A DNA stretch of 6,617 bases from Holophagae bacterium (GTDB lineage Bacteria > Acidobacteriota > Thermoanaerobaculia > Thermoanaerobaculales > Sulfomarinibacteraceae), in the NCBI GenBank assembly GCA_030609785.1, contig JAUWTC010000152.1, forward strand, positions 1 to 6,617, written 5' to 3'. A program made the translations under genes and the position numbers. Under the pieces are notes generated by a model. The model was not told the origin of the DNA, made no database searches, and was given only the letters and a program-made list of their open reading frames with translations. Below are positions 1 through 6,445 of the stretch, one piece after another; the first letter of the stretch is position 1; every line of letters begins with the position of its first letter.

Positions 1-1437
1 ACGACAACGCCGGACCACTTCAACGGCATGCAGTTGCAGAACCTGATGGTCAACACCATGTTCTACATGGGCGCCACCGGCTCGATGCAGCCCCCGGCAG
101 ACATCGGCGAGATCGATGCCTTCATCGCCCAGAACTACGCTCAGTATCTCTACTTCACCGACAACCTGACCTTCGACTGGCTCAAGCAGGCCGTCGGCAT
201 GTTCCCACCGGAGCAGATGCAGGCCCTGATGGAGTACCTCCTGCCCCACACCTACACGCCGGGCTATGACTTCGACAACTCACTGCTCTACACCAGCCGT
301 CTGCGCCTCAACATCGACGCCGACGTCTACAAGAACGTCAGCTTCGCGGGCCGGCTCTCCATGTACAAGACATGGGGCGACTCCGCCGGCGTCCAGGTCT
401 TCAACGGCCAGTCCAACAGCTTCAACATCGACGGCAATACCGCCACTGTCCCCAACTCCGACATCCTCCGCGTCGAGCGCGCCTACTTCGACTGGAAAGA
501 TATCGGCGGCGCCCCAATCTATCTTTCGATCGGCCGTCGCCCCTCGACCGGTGGTCCCCCACTTCATTACCGCCAGGGCGAGCCCCGGCAGGGCACCCCA
601 ATGGGCAGCCTGATCGACTTCCAGTTCGACGGCATCACCGCCGGCTGGCATATCAATGAGTACTCAACTGCGCGCATTTGCTATGGTCTGGGTTACGAAA
701 GCGGTTTCGGCAACGGCGTGCTGACGCCGACCACGGCCCTGAAGGACGCATGGTTCCTCGGCCTCAACTGGGACATCTACAACAGCGACGACATGCTGAT
801 CCAAACCACCATCGCCCGCGGATTCGATCTGACCGACGGCTTCGGCGGTCTGGTGACTCTTCCGGTCAATCCGGTCACTGGGGCTGAGATCGGTGCACCG
901 ATCGTGATGCGCTTCACCCCTTCGTCCAACCTGGGCGACATGGACATTATGGGCCTCGTTATGACGCGGCGCGACGGTCCGGTCGACTGGTTCCTCAACT
1001 ACAACTACAACAAAAGCCACCCCAACGACGTGACGACGCCCTTCGGCGGTCTGTTCTCCGACCCCTTTGAGACTCCAGAATCGCAAACGGGCCACATGTG
1101 GTACGTCGGCGCAAAATTCAACTTCAACGACGACCAGACGGCCATCGGCCTCGAGTACAACCACGGTTCGGAGTACTGGTTCAACTTCACGCCGTCCCAG
1201 GACGATCTGATCGGCGCCAAGACCGCCACACGCGGTGACGTCTTCGAGATCTACCTGCTGCATTCGATCAACAAGCGTTTCCAGTTCAAGCTGGACTACA
1301 TCGACTACAGCTATGACTACTCGGGCTCGGGCTGGCACATGGGCGCCCCAAAGGATCTGAACTCCATGCAGATTCTCGGCTTCCCGACCTACAGCTCGGC
1401 CAGCATGTGGAAGCTCGGCCTGGTCGCCAAGTTCTAG
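1..1437 (+). CDS. DUF3373-family outer-membrane beta-barrel protein (5' end missing)
   Basis: The frame is open from the first base, so the true start and signal peptide lie upstream; the Met at 28 is probably internal. About 478 residues are visible. I recognise DUF3373 from the block near 295-380 (RLRLNIDADV, then VSFAGRLSMYKTWGD) and the block near 470-660, which contains RVERAYFDW, YLSIGRRPSTGGPP and GTPMGSLIDFQFDGITAGW. The rest is alternating aromatic and polar beta-strand pattern, ending in LVAKF with the C-terminal Phe used as a barrel-assembly signal. DUF3373 proteins are uncharacterised and common in cytochrome-rich metal-respiring bacteria; a porin role is inference. There are no CxxCH motifs in the visible part. 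The stop TAG overlaps the ribosome binding site of the octaheme cytochrome gene 13 bp on, implying co-transcription. I am confident of the family, not of the function. Confidence 0.88.
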   Translation, partial: TTTPDHFNGMQLQNLMVNTMFYMGATGSMQPPADIGEIDAFIAQNYAQYLYFTDNLTFDWLKQAVGMFPPEQMQALMEYLLPHTYTPGYDFDNSLLYTSRLRLNIDADVYKNVSFAGRLSMYKTWGDSAGVQVFNGQSNSFNIDGNTATVPNSDILRVERAYFDWKDIGGAPIYLSIGRRPSTGGPPLHYRQGEPRQGTPMGSLIDFQFDGITAGWHINEYSTARICYGLGYESGFGNGVLTPTTALKDAWFLGLNWDIYNSDDMLIQTTIARGFDLTDGFGGLVTLPVNPVTGAEIGAPIVMRFTPSSNLGDMDIMGLVMTRRDGPVDWFLNYNYNKSHPNDVTTPFGGLFSDPFETPESQTGHMWYVGAKFNFNDDQTAIGLEYNHGSEYWFNFTPSQDDLIGAKTATRGDVFEIYLLHSINKRFQFKLDYIDYSYDYSGSGWHMGAPKDLNSMQILGFPTYSSASMWKLGLVAKF

Positions 1438-1450
1438 AGGGGATCTGAGC

Positions 1451-2863
1451 ATGTTACGCAGACTCTGTGTTCTGGCTATCGGCCTCCTGTTGGTGGCAGG
1501 TCCGGCCCTCGCCGGCAAGAAATACTCCCACCAGGAGTACTTCGAGCACTACGAGGACACGGCGACCTGTCTCGAATGCCACGAGGACGAAGCCGAGACC
1601 TTCTTCCACTCGCAGCATTACCAGTGGAAGGCCAAGGCGCCGAACGTCGTCGCTTCTCACGATCAGGAGCTCGGTAAAATCAACATGATCAATGACTTCT
1701 GTACCAATCCAGTGCCAAACTGGATCGAGAAGGTCACCAACGACGAGGGCAAGGTGCTCGAACTCGGGTGTTCCAAGTGTCACGCGGGCCTCGGCAAACT
1801 GCCGTCGACCGAGATGTCACGGGAACAACTGGAGAACATTGACTGCCTCATCTGCCACGCCAGCGGCTACCGGCGCGACCTCTACGAGGGCGACAGCGGA
1901 GAACTGGTGTGGAAACCCATCTTGTGGAAGAACCGCGAGGGCATTGATTCCGTCTCCAAGAGAATCTCTCTCCCAACCAAGGTGATGTGCCTTCGGTGCC
2001 ACGCCGGATCCGGTGGCGGTCCCAACTTCAAACGCGGCGATATCGAGTATTACCTCACTGAAGCCGATTATGACTTCGACGTTCATATGGACGTCGACGG
2101 CAACGACATGCAGTGCATCGACTGCCACGCGGGTGCGGACCACAAGATCCCGGGCCCCGGAGCCGACATCGCAGGCGATGAGATGCCCGAGAAACAGGTC
2201 CGTTGTGACAACGGCGACTGCCACGGCAGCGCCCCTCACGAGAAGGCCCTGTTGAATACCCACGCTCAGCGGGTATTTTGCACATCGTGCCACATCCCCT
2301 CGTTCGCCAAGGAAGATCCGACCAACATGACCCGCGACTGGTCTGCAGGGCACTGGGATGAAGCCAAGGGAAAATTCACCTACACCGGCACCTTCGGATC
2401 AGACGTCACGCCTGTCTTCCATTGGTGGAACGGTGAGCAGGTGACGATGCAGCTCAGCGGAGAACCGGTCAAGACCAACGCCACGGGCGAGGTCATGGTG
2501 TCGGTTCCGGTAGGTTCCAAAGACGATCCGGAATCGAAGATCTTCGCCTTCAAGCTGTACAAGGCCGTTATGCCGGTCTTGAAAGACAAGCGCTGGCTAC
2601 TGCCGATTCAAACCGGTGACTTTTACAAGCACGGCGATATGGGCGAGTCCGTCAGGATCGCGACCGAGCAGTATTACGGAATCAAGGATGCCGAATTCGA
2701 GTGGATGCCTACGATCCACTATATGGGCCTCTTCCACGAGGTCACACCGGCGTACAGCGCCCTTCGTTGCCTGGATTGCCACGGACCCGACACTCGCCTC
2801 GATTGGGCCGATCTCGGCTACACCGGCGATCCCCTGGCTCAGATATTTCAGCCATCACATTGA
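1451..2863 (+). CDS. Octaheme c-type cytochrome, tetrathionate reductase family
   Basis: A periplasmic multiheme cytochrome of 470 residues. The start ATG follows GAGGGG (1437-1442) by 8 nt and opens a Sec signal peptide (residues 1-21, cleavage after ALA). Eight heme sites are visible: CLECH at 40-44, CSKCH 107-111, CLICH 132-136, CLRCH 180-184, CIDCH 222-226, a stretched CDNGDCH 252-258 (CX4CH), CTSCH 277-281 and CLDCH 440-444. The long heme-free stretch between sites 7 and 8 contains KDKRWLLPIQTGDFYKHGDM. This layout resembles the octaheme tetrathionate reductase (OTR) family, whose Shewanella member reduces tetrathionate, nitrite and hydroxylamine in vitro. The physiological substrate here is unknown. 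There is no C-terminal membrane anchor, so the protein should be soluble. Coupling to the DUF3373 barrel suggests electron delivery at or across the outer membrane, which is inference. The gene ends just before a strong terminator. Confidence 0.88.
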   Translation: MLRRLCVLAIGLLLVAGPALAGKKYSHQEYFEHYEDTATCLECHEDEAETFFHSQHYQWKAKAPNVVASHDQELGKINMINDFCTNPVPNWIEKVTNDEGKVLELGCSKCHAGLGKLPSTEMSREQLENIDCLICHASGYRRDLYEGDSGELVWKPILWKNREGIDSVSKRISLPTKVMCLRCHAGSGGGPNFKRGDIEYYLTEADYDFDVHMDVDGNDMQCIDCHAGADHKIPGPGADIAGDEMPEKQVRCDNGDCHGSAPHEKALLNTHAQRVFCTSCHIPSFAKEDPTNMTRDWSAGHWDEAKGKFTYTGTFGSDVTPVFHWWNGEQVTMQLSGEPVKTNATGEVMVSVPVGSKDDPESKIFAFKLYKAVMPVLKDKRWLLPIQTGDFYKHGDMGESVRIATEQYYGIKDAEFEWMPTIHYMGLFHEVTPAYSALRCLDCHGPDTRLDWADLGYTGDPLAQIFQPSH

Positions 2864-2882
2864 TGGTGCTTTCCTCGTTATC

Positions 2883-2909
2883 GGCGGACCTTCGGGTCCG
2901 CCTTTTTTT
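2883..2909 (+). terminator. Rho-independent terminator after the octaheme cytochrome gene
   Basis: The arms GGCGGACC (2883-2890) and GGTCCGCC (2895-2902) pair perfectly over 8 bp around a TTCG tetraloop and are followed by seven T residues (2903-2909). It lies 19 bp after the stop codon and separates the DUF3373-octaheme unit from the downstream conduit genes. Confidence 0.95.
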
Positions 2910-3084
2910 GTGCTTCCCGCGCCCTGTTCTCCGCACACTTCTAATTGAGACCATATTCCAAGACGGCTTCAAAAATTCTTGCCGGAATACTGTTGAAACC
3001 AGCAACGGCATGCACTCTAACCCGATATACCGTCGCATTTGTCATTTGCCCGATTGCTCATATCATAATCGTATGAAAATCCAC

Positions 3085-3106
3085 TTGTGACATATTCTTG
3101 ACACAA
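3085..3106. promoter_or_regulatory. Inverted repeat, possible operator
   Basis: The half-sites TTGTGACA (3085-3092) and TGACACAA (3099-3106) match in 7 of 8 positions as an inverted repeat around a 6-bp centre. It overlaps the candidate -35 box at 3098-3103, a position where a bound dimer would block or replace RNA polymerase contacts. The TGTG core recalls CRP/FNR-superfamily half-sites, but the spacing is not the classical one. The regulator is unknown. Confidence 0.35.
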
Positions 3107-3126
3107 CGAATTGAGATCAGTAGCTT
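3098..3126 (+). promoter_or_regulatory. Candidate sigma70-type promoter for the decaheme-barrel operon
   Basis: A perfect -35 hexamer TTGACA (3098-3103) is followed by a 17-bp spacer and TAGCTT (3121-3126), a weak -10 match (T, A and final T of TATAAT). Transcription would begin near 3133 and leave a leader of roughly 165 nt ahead of the decaheme gene. The weak -10 suggests that an activator may help. The call rests on motif reading alone. Confidence 0.35.
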
Positions 3127-3147
3127 GTGAATATGAGCACGAAGTAC

Positions 3148-3210
3148 TGCCTCCGGCGAGCCCGACCGCCCTACCGTTGAGGGGGACTCGGCCGTCCCGG
3201 GTGGATGGCA
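3148..3210 (+). ncRNA. GC-rich foldable 5' leader, no known family
   Basis: A GC-rich block lies in the predicted transcribed leader. TGCC (3148-3151) can pair with GGCA (3207-3210) as a closing stem. Inside it, CGGCGAG (3154-3160) can pair with CTCG-G-CCG (3187-3194) with one bulged base. Innermost, CCCT (3169-3172) can pair with AGGG (3180-3183) around a 7-nt loop. Downstream, a weak hairpin (TTCGA 3246-3250 with TCGGA 3254-3258) precedes a T-rich run, which could act as an attenuator. I compared it from memory with c-di-GMP, SAM, TPP, cobalamin, ZTP, fluoride and moco consensus cores and found no match. It may be a regulatory leader or only chance pairing in GC-rich DNA. Confidence 0.25.
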
Positions 3211-3283
3211 AAACAGCTCATAACTCTCCAGCACAACGCAATGATTTCGATTTTCGGATTATTTTTTGATTTTAGGAAGGATC

Positions 3284-3293
3284 AAGGAGGTGA
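3284..3293 (+). promoter_or_regulatory. Near-perfect Shine-Dalgarno of the decaheme gene
   Basis: AAGGAGGTGA matches ten consecutive positions of the anti-Shine-Dalgarno complement. GGAGG ends 8 nt before the ATG at 3299. This fixes the start there rather than at the in-frame TTG at 3266, which would place the binding site inside the gene. It predicts strong translation once the leader is accessible. Confidence 0.85.
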
Positions 3294-3298
3294 CTGAT

Positions 3299-4183
3299 AT
3301 GAAACGGAGCATACTGCTGGCGCTCATCGTCATGGCATGCGTTATTGCGGTCCCGGCCTTTGCCGGTGACGACGCAATGTGCGCGGAATGTCATGACGAG
3401 GTGGCCGCCGGAATGAAAAACCAGGTCCACATGCGGATCCACAGCTTCGAGGTCTACGGCCGTGACGTCGGTTGTACCGGATGCCACGGAGATGGCGAGG
3501 CCCACATGGAGGAAGGCGACGCGAGCCTGATCAACACCTTTGGCGAGGGCGAAGACACGCAGGCCTGTGCCGATTGTCACCAGAACAAGAACCAGACCGA
3601 ATGGGCAGCCTCGACCCACGCGATGGAAGGTCTTGCCTGCACGGATTGCCACGACATCCACACTCGCAACAACCCTCTCGACAGTTGCAAGTCATGCCAC
3701 ATGGAAGTCTACGTCGAGTTCGAACTTCCCAATCACCACCCTGTGCGTGAGGGCAAAATGACCTGCGTCGACTGCCATGACCCCCACCTGGCGACCGAAG
3801 CACAACTCCGGACCCACACCCGGGTCAACGATCTGTGCTTCACCTGCCACCAGGCCAAAGAAGGCCCCTTCATCTTCGAGCACGAGCCGGTCGTCGAAGA
3901 CTGCCGCCTGTGCCACCTGCCGCACGGTTCGGTCGCCGAGGCTCTTTTGACCGCCGGTGAGCCGATGCTCTGCTACCAATGCCACGAGATGCACTTCCAC
4001 GCCGGTCTCCTCAGCCCCGAAGAGGCTATCGATGTCGGTGGATTCGAGCGTGAAAACCCCTGGGGCGCCGACGGGATGACCCTGGCCTATACCTCAAAAT
4101 GCAGCCAATGCCACTCCCAGATCCATGGAACCGACCTGCCGTCGCAGACGACGCCGGGCGGTGGCCATGGAATGGTGCGGTGA
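3299..4183 (+). CDS. DmsE/MtrA-family decaheme c-type cytochrome
   Basis: A 294-residue periplasmic cytochrome with a Sec signal peptide (residues 1-22, cleavage after AFA). Ten CxxCH heme sites are visible, with first Cys at residues 28, 59, 90, 114, 130, 156, 180, 202, 225 and 268. The motifs are CAECH, CTGCH, CADCH, CTDCH, CKSCH, CVDCH, CFTCH, CRLCH, CYQCH and CSQCH. The last site sits in SKCSQCHSQIHGTDLPS, a C-terminal signature of the MtrA/DmsE family. Members of this family are slightly longer (about 310-335 residues). MtrA-type proteins form a heme wire inserted into an MtrB-type barrel and carry electrons across the outer membrane. The barrel gene starts 16 bp downstream, the arrangement expected for such a conduit. 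The direction of flow (metal reduction, DMSO-type respiration or iron oxidation) cannot be read from this gene. Confidence 0.93.
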   Translation: MKRSILLALIVMACVIAVPAFAGDDAMCAECHDEVAAGMKNQVHMRIHSFEVYGRDVGCTGCHGDGEAHMEEGDASLINTFGEGEDTQACADCHQNKNQTEWAASTHAMEGLACTDCHDIHTRNNPLDSCKSCHMEVYVEFELPNHHPVREGKMTCVDCHDPHLATEAQLRTHTRVNDLCFTCHQAKEGPFIFEHEPVVEDCRLCHLPHGSVAEALLTAGEPMLCYQCHEMHFHAGLLSPEEAIDVGGFERENPWGADGMTLAYTSKCSQCHSQIHGTDLPSQTTPGGGHGMVR

Positions 4184-4199
4184 GGAAGGAGGGACGATC

Positions 4200-6380
4200 A
4201 TGAAATTTGCACTTCGTACGCTGTTGATCGTGGCCCTCGCGGCCTTGCCGCTGTCGGCCGGCGCTGGTGATCTCACCGATACTCTTGATGAAACCCTGGG
4301 GGAGGATTTCAGTCAGGACTTCGCCGGTGGCTTCCAAATGGGCGGCTGGGGCGCTGAGAAAGATGGATCCCCGGACAAGGTCAGTGAATTCGAGCCCAAT
4401 GACGGATCGCCAACTCTGGCGTTCCTCGCCGACAGTCACAACGACTGGGGCACCCTGTCGATTGGCTACGATTTCAACCACAAGAACGACAACAACGGCC
4501 ACCTGGACTTCGACCTCGGCCGCATGGTGCGTTCGCACACCACATACAACAAGTTTTTGCACCGCAACATCCATGACCACATGGAGAACCTGGAAGCGAC
4601 GTCGTTCAACGGCAAGGTTGTGATTCACACGGACTTCGACCCCTTCCAGGAATACGGCATCAACTATGAGCTTTTCGAGCACAGGACCGAGTTCCAGTTC
4701 GACATGCTGTCGGCTCTGACACTTGCGGTCGAATTCCGCGACCAGAAGCGCAACGGCCACAAGCAGGCCTTCACCACCTCGCACTGCGACAGCTGCCACA
4801 TCAAATCTCAGGACCACAAGGTCGACGAGAGGACCAGGGACGCCAAGTTCGAGGCGATCGTCGGTTGGAAGGGCGGCAGCCTGGTCGGGTCGTGGAACCA
4901 CCGCACCTTGAGTCACAGTCCGCAATACGTCACAACCCAGTTCGACGATGCCGTGCATCCCGAACTGAGGTCACCGGTGTTCGACAACCGGATGCAGTAC
5001 GATTCCGATGTCGGAGTCGTTCCTGCAGACCTCTGGCCCAACCAGGAAAAATCGACCGGACGCCTGGACCTCAACCTCAACAGTGTCGGCGGTTTCGCCA
5101 TCAACATCGGGGGCGTGCTCCAGGACTCCAAGAACAAGTACACTGGGTACCGGGCGACCTACAAGGGCTTTATGGTCAACGCCGCACGGGCCTTGGGCTC
5201 TAAGACTCGACTCCGTTGGCGTGCCCGGTCGTACTCACTGGATAACGACGATGTCTGGATCGATGTCAACGACCGGGTTGGCACGGCAGGGCCGCACGCA
5301 GGGCTGACCTACGAAGACTGGACCGGTCGGAACTTCGACCACATGCGACTGTCGGTGATGGACCGAAGCGTCTTCGAATCGAAGCTGGACCTCAGCTACC
5401 GAATGTCGAAGAAGGCCGGCACCTTGCGTTTCGCCTGGGATTATTCGATAAAGGATCGTGACCATTTCGAGGTGCTCCCCAACGAAACCAAGACGACCAA
5501 GAACATCTTGGGCGTCTTCTGGAGATCCCGCCCGGCCAAGAGCTTCAAGCTCCGGGCCCATTACAGGCATGCCGAGGTCACCAACCCCTTCATGCTGATG
5601 GACGGCGCATGCTCCACCCTGGTCTCAGGCTCCAGCTCCAATCCCTGGGACCCGAACGTGACCGACCAGTACTACGAGTTCCAAGAAGCCCGCATTGCCG
5701 AAACAACGGCGTCACCGTCGTCCTGGGATGAGTTGAAGCTTGGCTTCACCTGGATAATCGGATCAAAGACAACCCTGAGCGGAACCTACAGGAATTGGGA
5801 CGGCGACAATGGGGAAGGCGACCTCACCGAGTGGTCGCGAACCAACGACAATGCCGTGCTGACCCTGTGGTCCGGCCCGACCGAGACCTTCAGCTGGTAC
5901 GTTGGCTGGGCGATGACCAACTCAGACTTGGATGCACCGGTTTGCATCCCAGTCTTTGATGGTTGAGCAGGCACCATGATGGGAGGCCAGGATGGCTTCC
6001 AACGCGACATGCTTCATCAAGAAACCGAAAGTTCCACCATCGTTGCCGGAATCCGGATCACACCGTCCAAGAAATTCAACCTCGGGATCAACGTCTCACA
6101 GACGGACTCCGAGCAGGAACTCGACCCGTTCGAGCTCCCCGCTCCTGATTACGTCGAGACCCACCCGTCGATGAGCTTCGATTTCTCGCAGTCCCACCTG
6201 TACTCGATGATCGACGTAGGCCGACTGGATGTGACTGCAGATGCCAACTTCAAGTTCACCAATGACTTCTGGCTGAACTTCTACTACCGCTACAGCGATT
6301 TCGAGGACAACGTCACTCTGTTCGAGGACCTCAACGGTTCGATCAGCATCCTCGGGGCCTATCTGGGCTGGTCTTTCTAA
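4200..6380 (+). CDS. MtrB/PioB-like outer-membrane barrel with in-frame TGA at 5964 (candidate selenoprotein)
   Basis: The sheath partner of the decaheme cytochrome. The start ATG follows AAGGAGGG (4186-4193) by 6 nt and opens a signal peptide (about residues 1-23, near SAGAG). The body is amphipathic beta-strand sequence throughout. Residues 1-588 are read to a TGA at 5964-5966; the same frame continues 137 codons to TAA and ends in ILGAYLGWSF, a typical barrel terminus with final Phe. Full length with residue 589 decoded is 726, close to MtrB proteins (about 700). Automated annotation would split this into 4200-5966 and 5976-6380. The downstream piece has no signal peptide and no clear ribosome binding site. 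A hairpin just after the TGA supports selenocysteine; nonsense mutation or base error is the alternative. Unusual for a barrel, residues 196-200 read CDSCH, a heme-binding motif. Family assignment rests on context and pattern; I could not align it. Confidence 0.8.
5964..6000 (+). promoter_or_regulatory. In-frame TGA plus SECIS-like hairpin
   Basis: TGA (5964-5966) is followed by arms GGAGGCC (5982-5988) and GGCTTCC (5994-6000), which pair over 7 bp (six Watson-Crick, one G-U) around the loop AGGAT (5989-5993). The loop begins 22 nt after the TGA and has G at its second position. Published bacterial SECIS models ask for a short apical loop, a G in the first two loop bases and a loop roughly 16-37 nt after UGA; this hairpin meets all three. 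A chance hairpin in GC-rich coding sequence is possible. TGA is an ordinary stop for other genes here (2861-2863, 4181-4183), so the genetic code is not reassigned. Confidence 0.45.
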
Positions 6381-6399
6381 GACTGACCTTTTACAACTC

Positions 6400-6427
6400 A
6401 AGCCCCGCCTTCCGGCGGGGCTTTTTT
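6400..6427 (+). terminator. Rho-independent terminator after the barrel gene
   Basis: AAGCCCCGCC (6400-6409) pairs over 10 bp with GGCGGGGCTT (6414-6423) around the loop TTCC, with T residues through 6427. It lies 19 bp after the TAA at 6378-6380. Its place after that TAA, not after the TGA at 5964, marks the TAA as the real end of the operon's last gene. Confidence 0.93.
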
Positions 6428-6445
6428 GTTTTCATCCTCTTTGTG

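Larger units (their letters stand above)
2910..3298. other. Intergenic region between the two cytochrome units
   Basis: About 390 bp without a credible gene. The first part (2910-3080) is AT-richer and shows nothing I can name. The second part holds an inverted repeat, a candidate promoter, a GC-rich foldable block, an AT-rich stretch (about 3241-3275) and a strong ribosome binding site. The open frames that cross this region lack ribosome binding sites and recognisable protein sequence. With a terminator at its left edge, this region must contain the promoter of the decaheme-barrel operon unless read-through supplies it. Confidence 0.7.

Noticed and set aside
664..1518. Long minus-strand open frames opposite the barrel genes (also 4026-4958)
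   Set aside because: They are antisense to well-supported genes in GC-rich DNA, show no recognisable domains and have compositions typical of shadow frames.
3058..3076. Second promoter or operator around CATAAT (3064-3069) with flanking TCATA/TATGA
   Set aside because: No -35 hexamer at proper spacing, and the 5-bp inverted arms are too short to support a site.
2910..3080. Small genes crossing the intergenic region (for example 2701-3090 and 3017-3211)
   Set aside because: They overlap a terminator, lack ribosome binding sites and have low-complexity Arg-rich or mixed sequence with no family resemblance.
3120..3240. Known riboswitch (c-di-GMP/GEMM and others) before the decaheme gene
   Set aside because: The conserved core sequences I remember for these families are absent on both strands; only generic foldability is seen.
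3266..3298. TTG start for the decaheme cytochrome
   Set aside because: It would put the Shine-Dalgarno inside the gene and prepend hydrophilic residues to a complete signal peptide; ATG 3299 has ideal spacing.
4125..4199. Earlier start for the barrel gene overlapping the decaheme gene
   Set aside because: The extension is Arg-rich shadow sequence of the decaheme gene; ATG 4200 has a good ribosome binding site and opens a clean signal peptide.
5964..5966. Genetic code reassignment of TGA
   Set aside because: The octaheme and decaheme genes both end in TGA at sensible positions, one just before a terminator and one just before the next ribosome binding site.
5940..5990. Frameshift as the cause of the split barrel gene
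   Set aside because: The segments before and after 5964 are in the same frame (4200 and 5976 are both multiples of 3), so only a stop codon separates them.
5976..6380. Independent small gene starting at the ATG at 5976
   Set aside because: No clear Shine-Dalgarno and no signal peptide, and the sequence is a barrel C-terminus that makes sense only as the end of the preceding protein.
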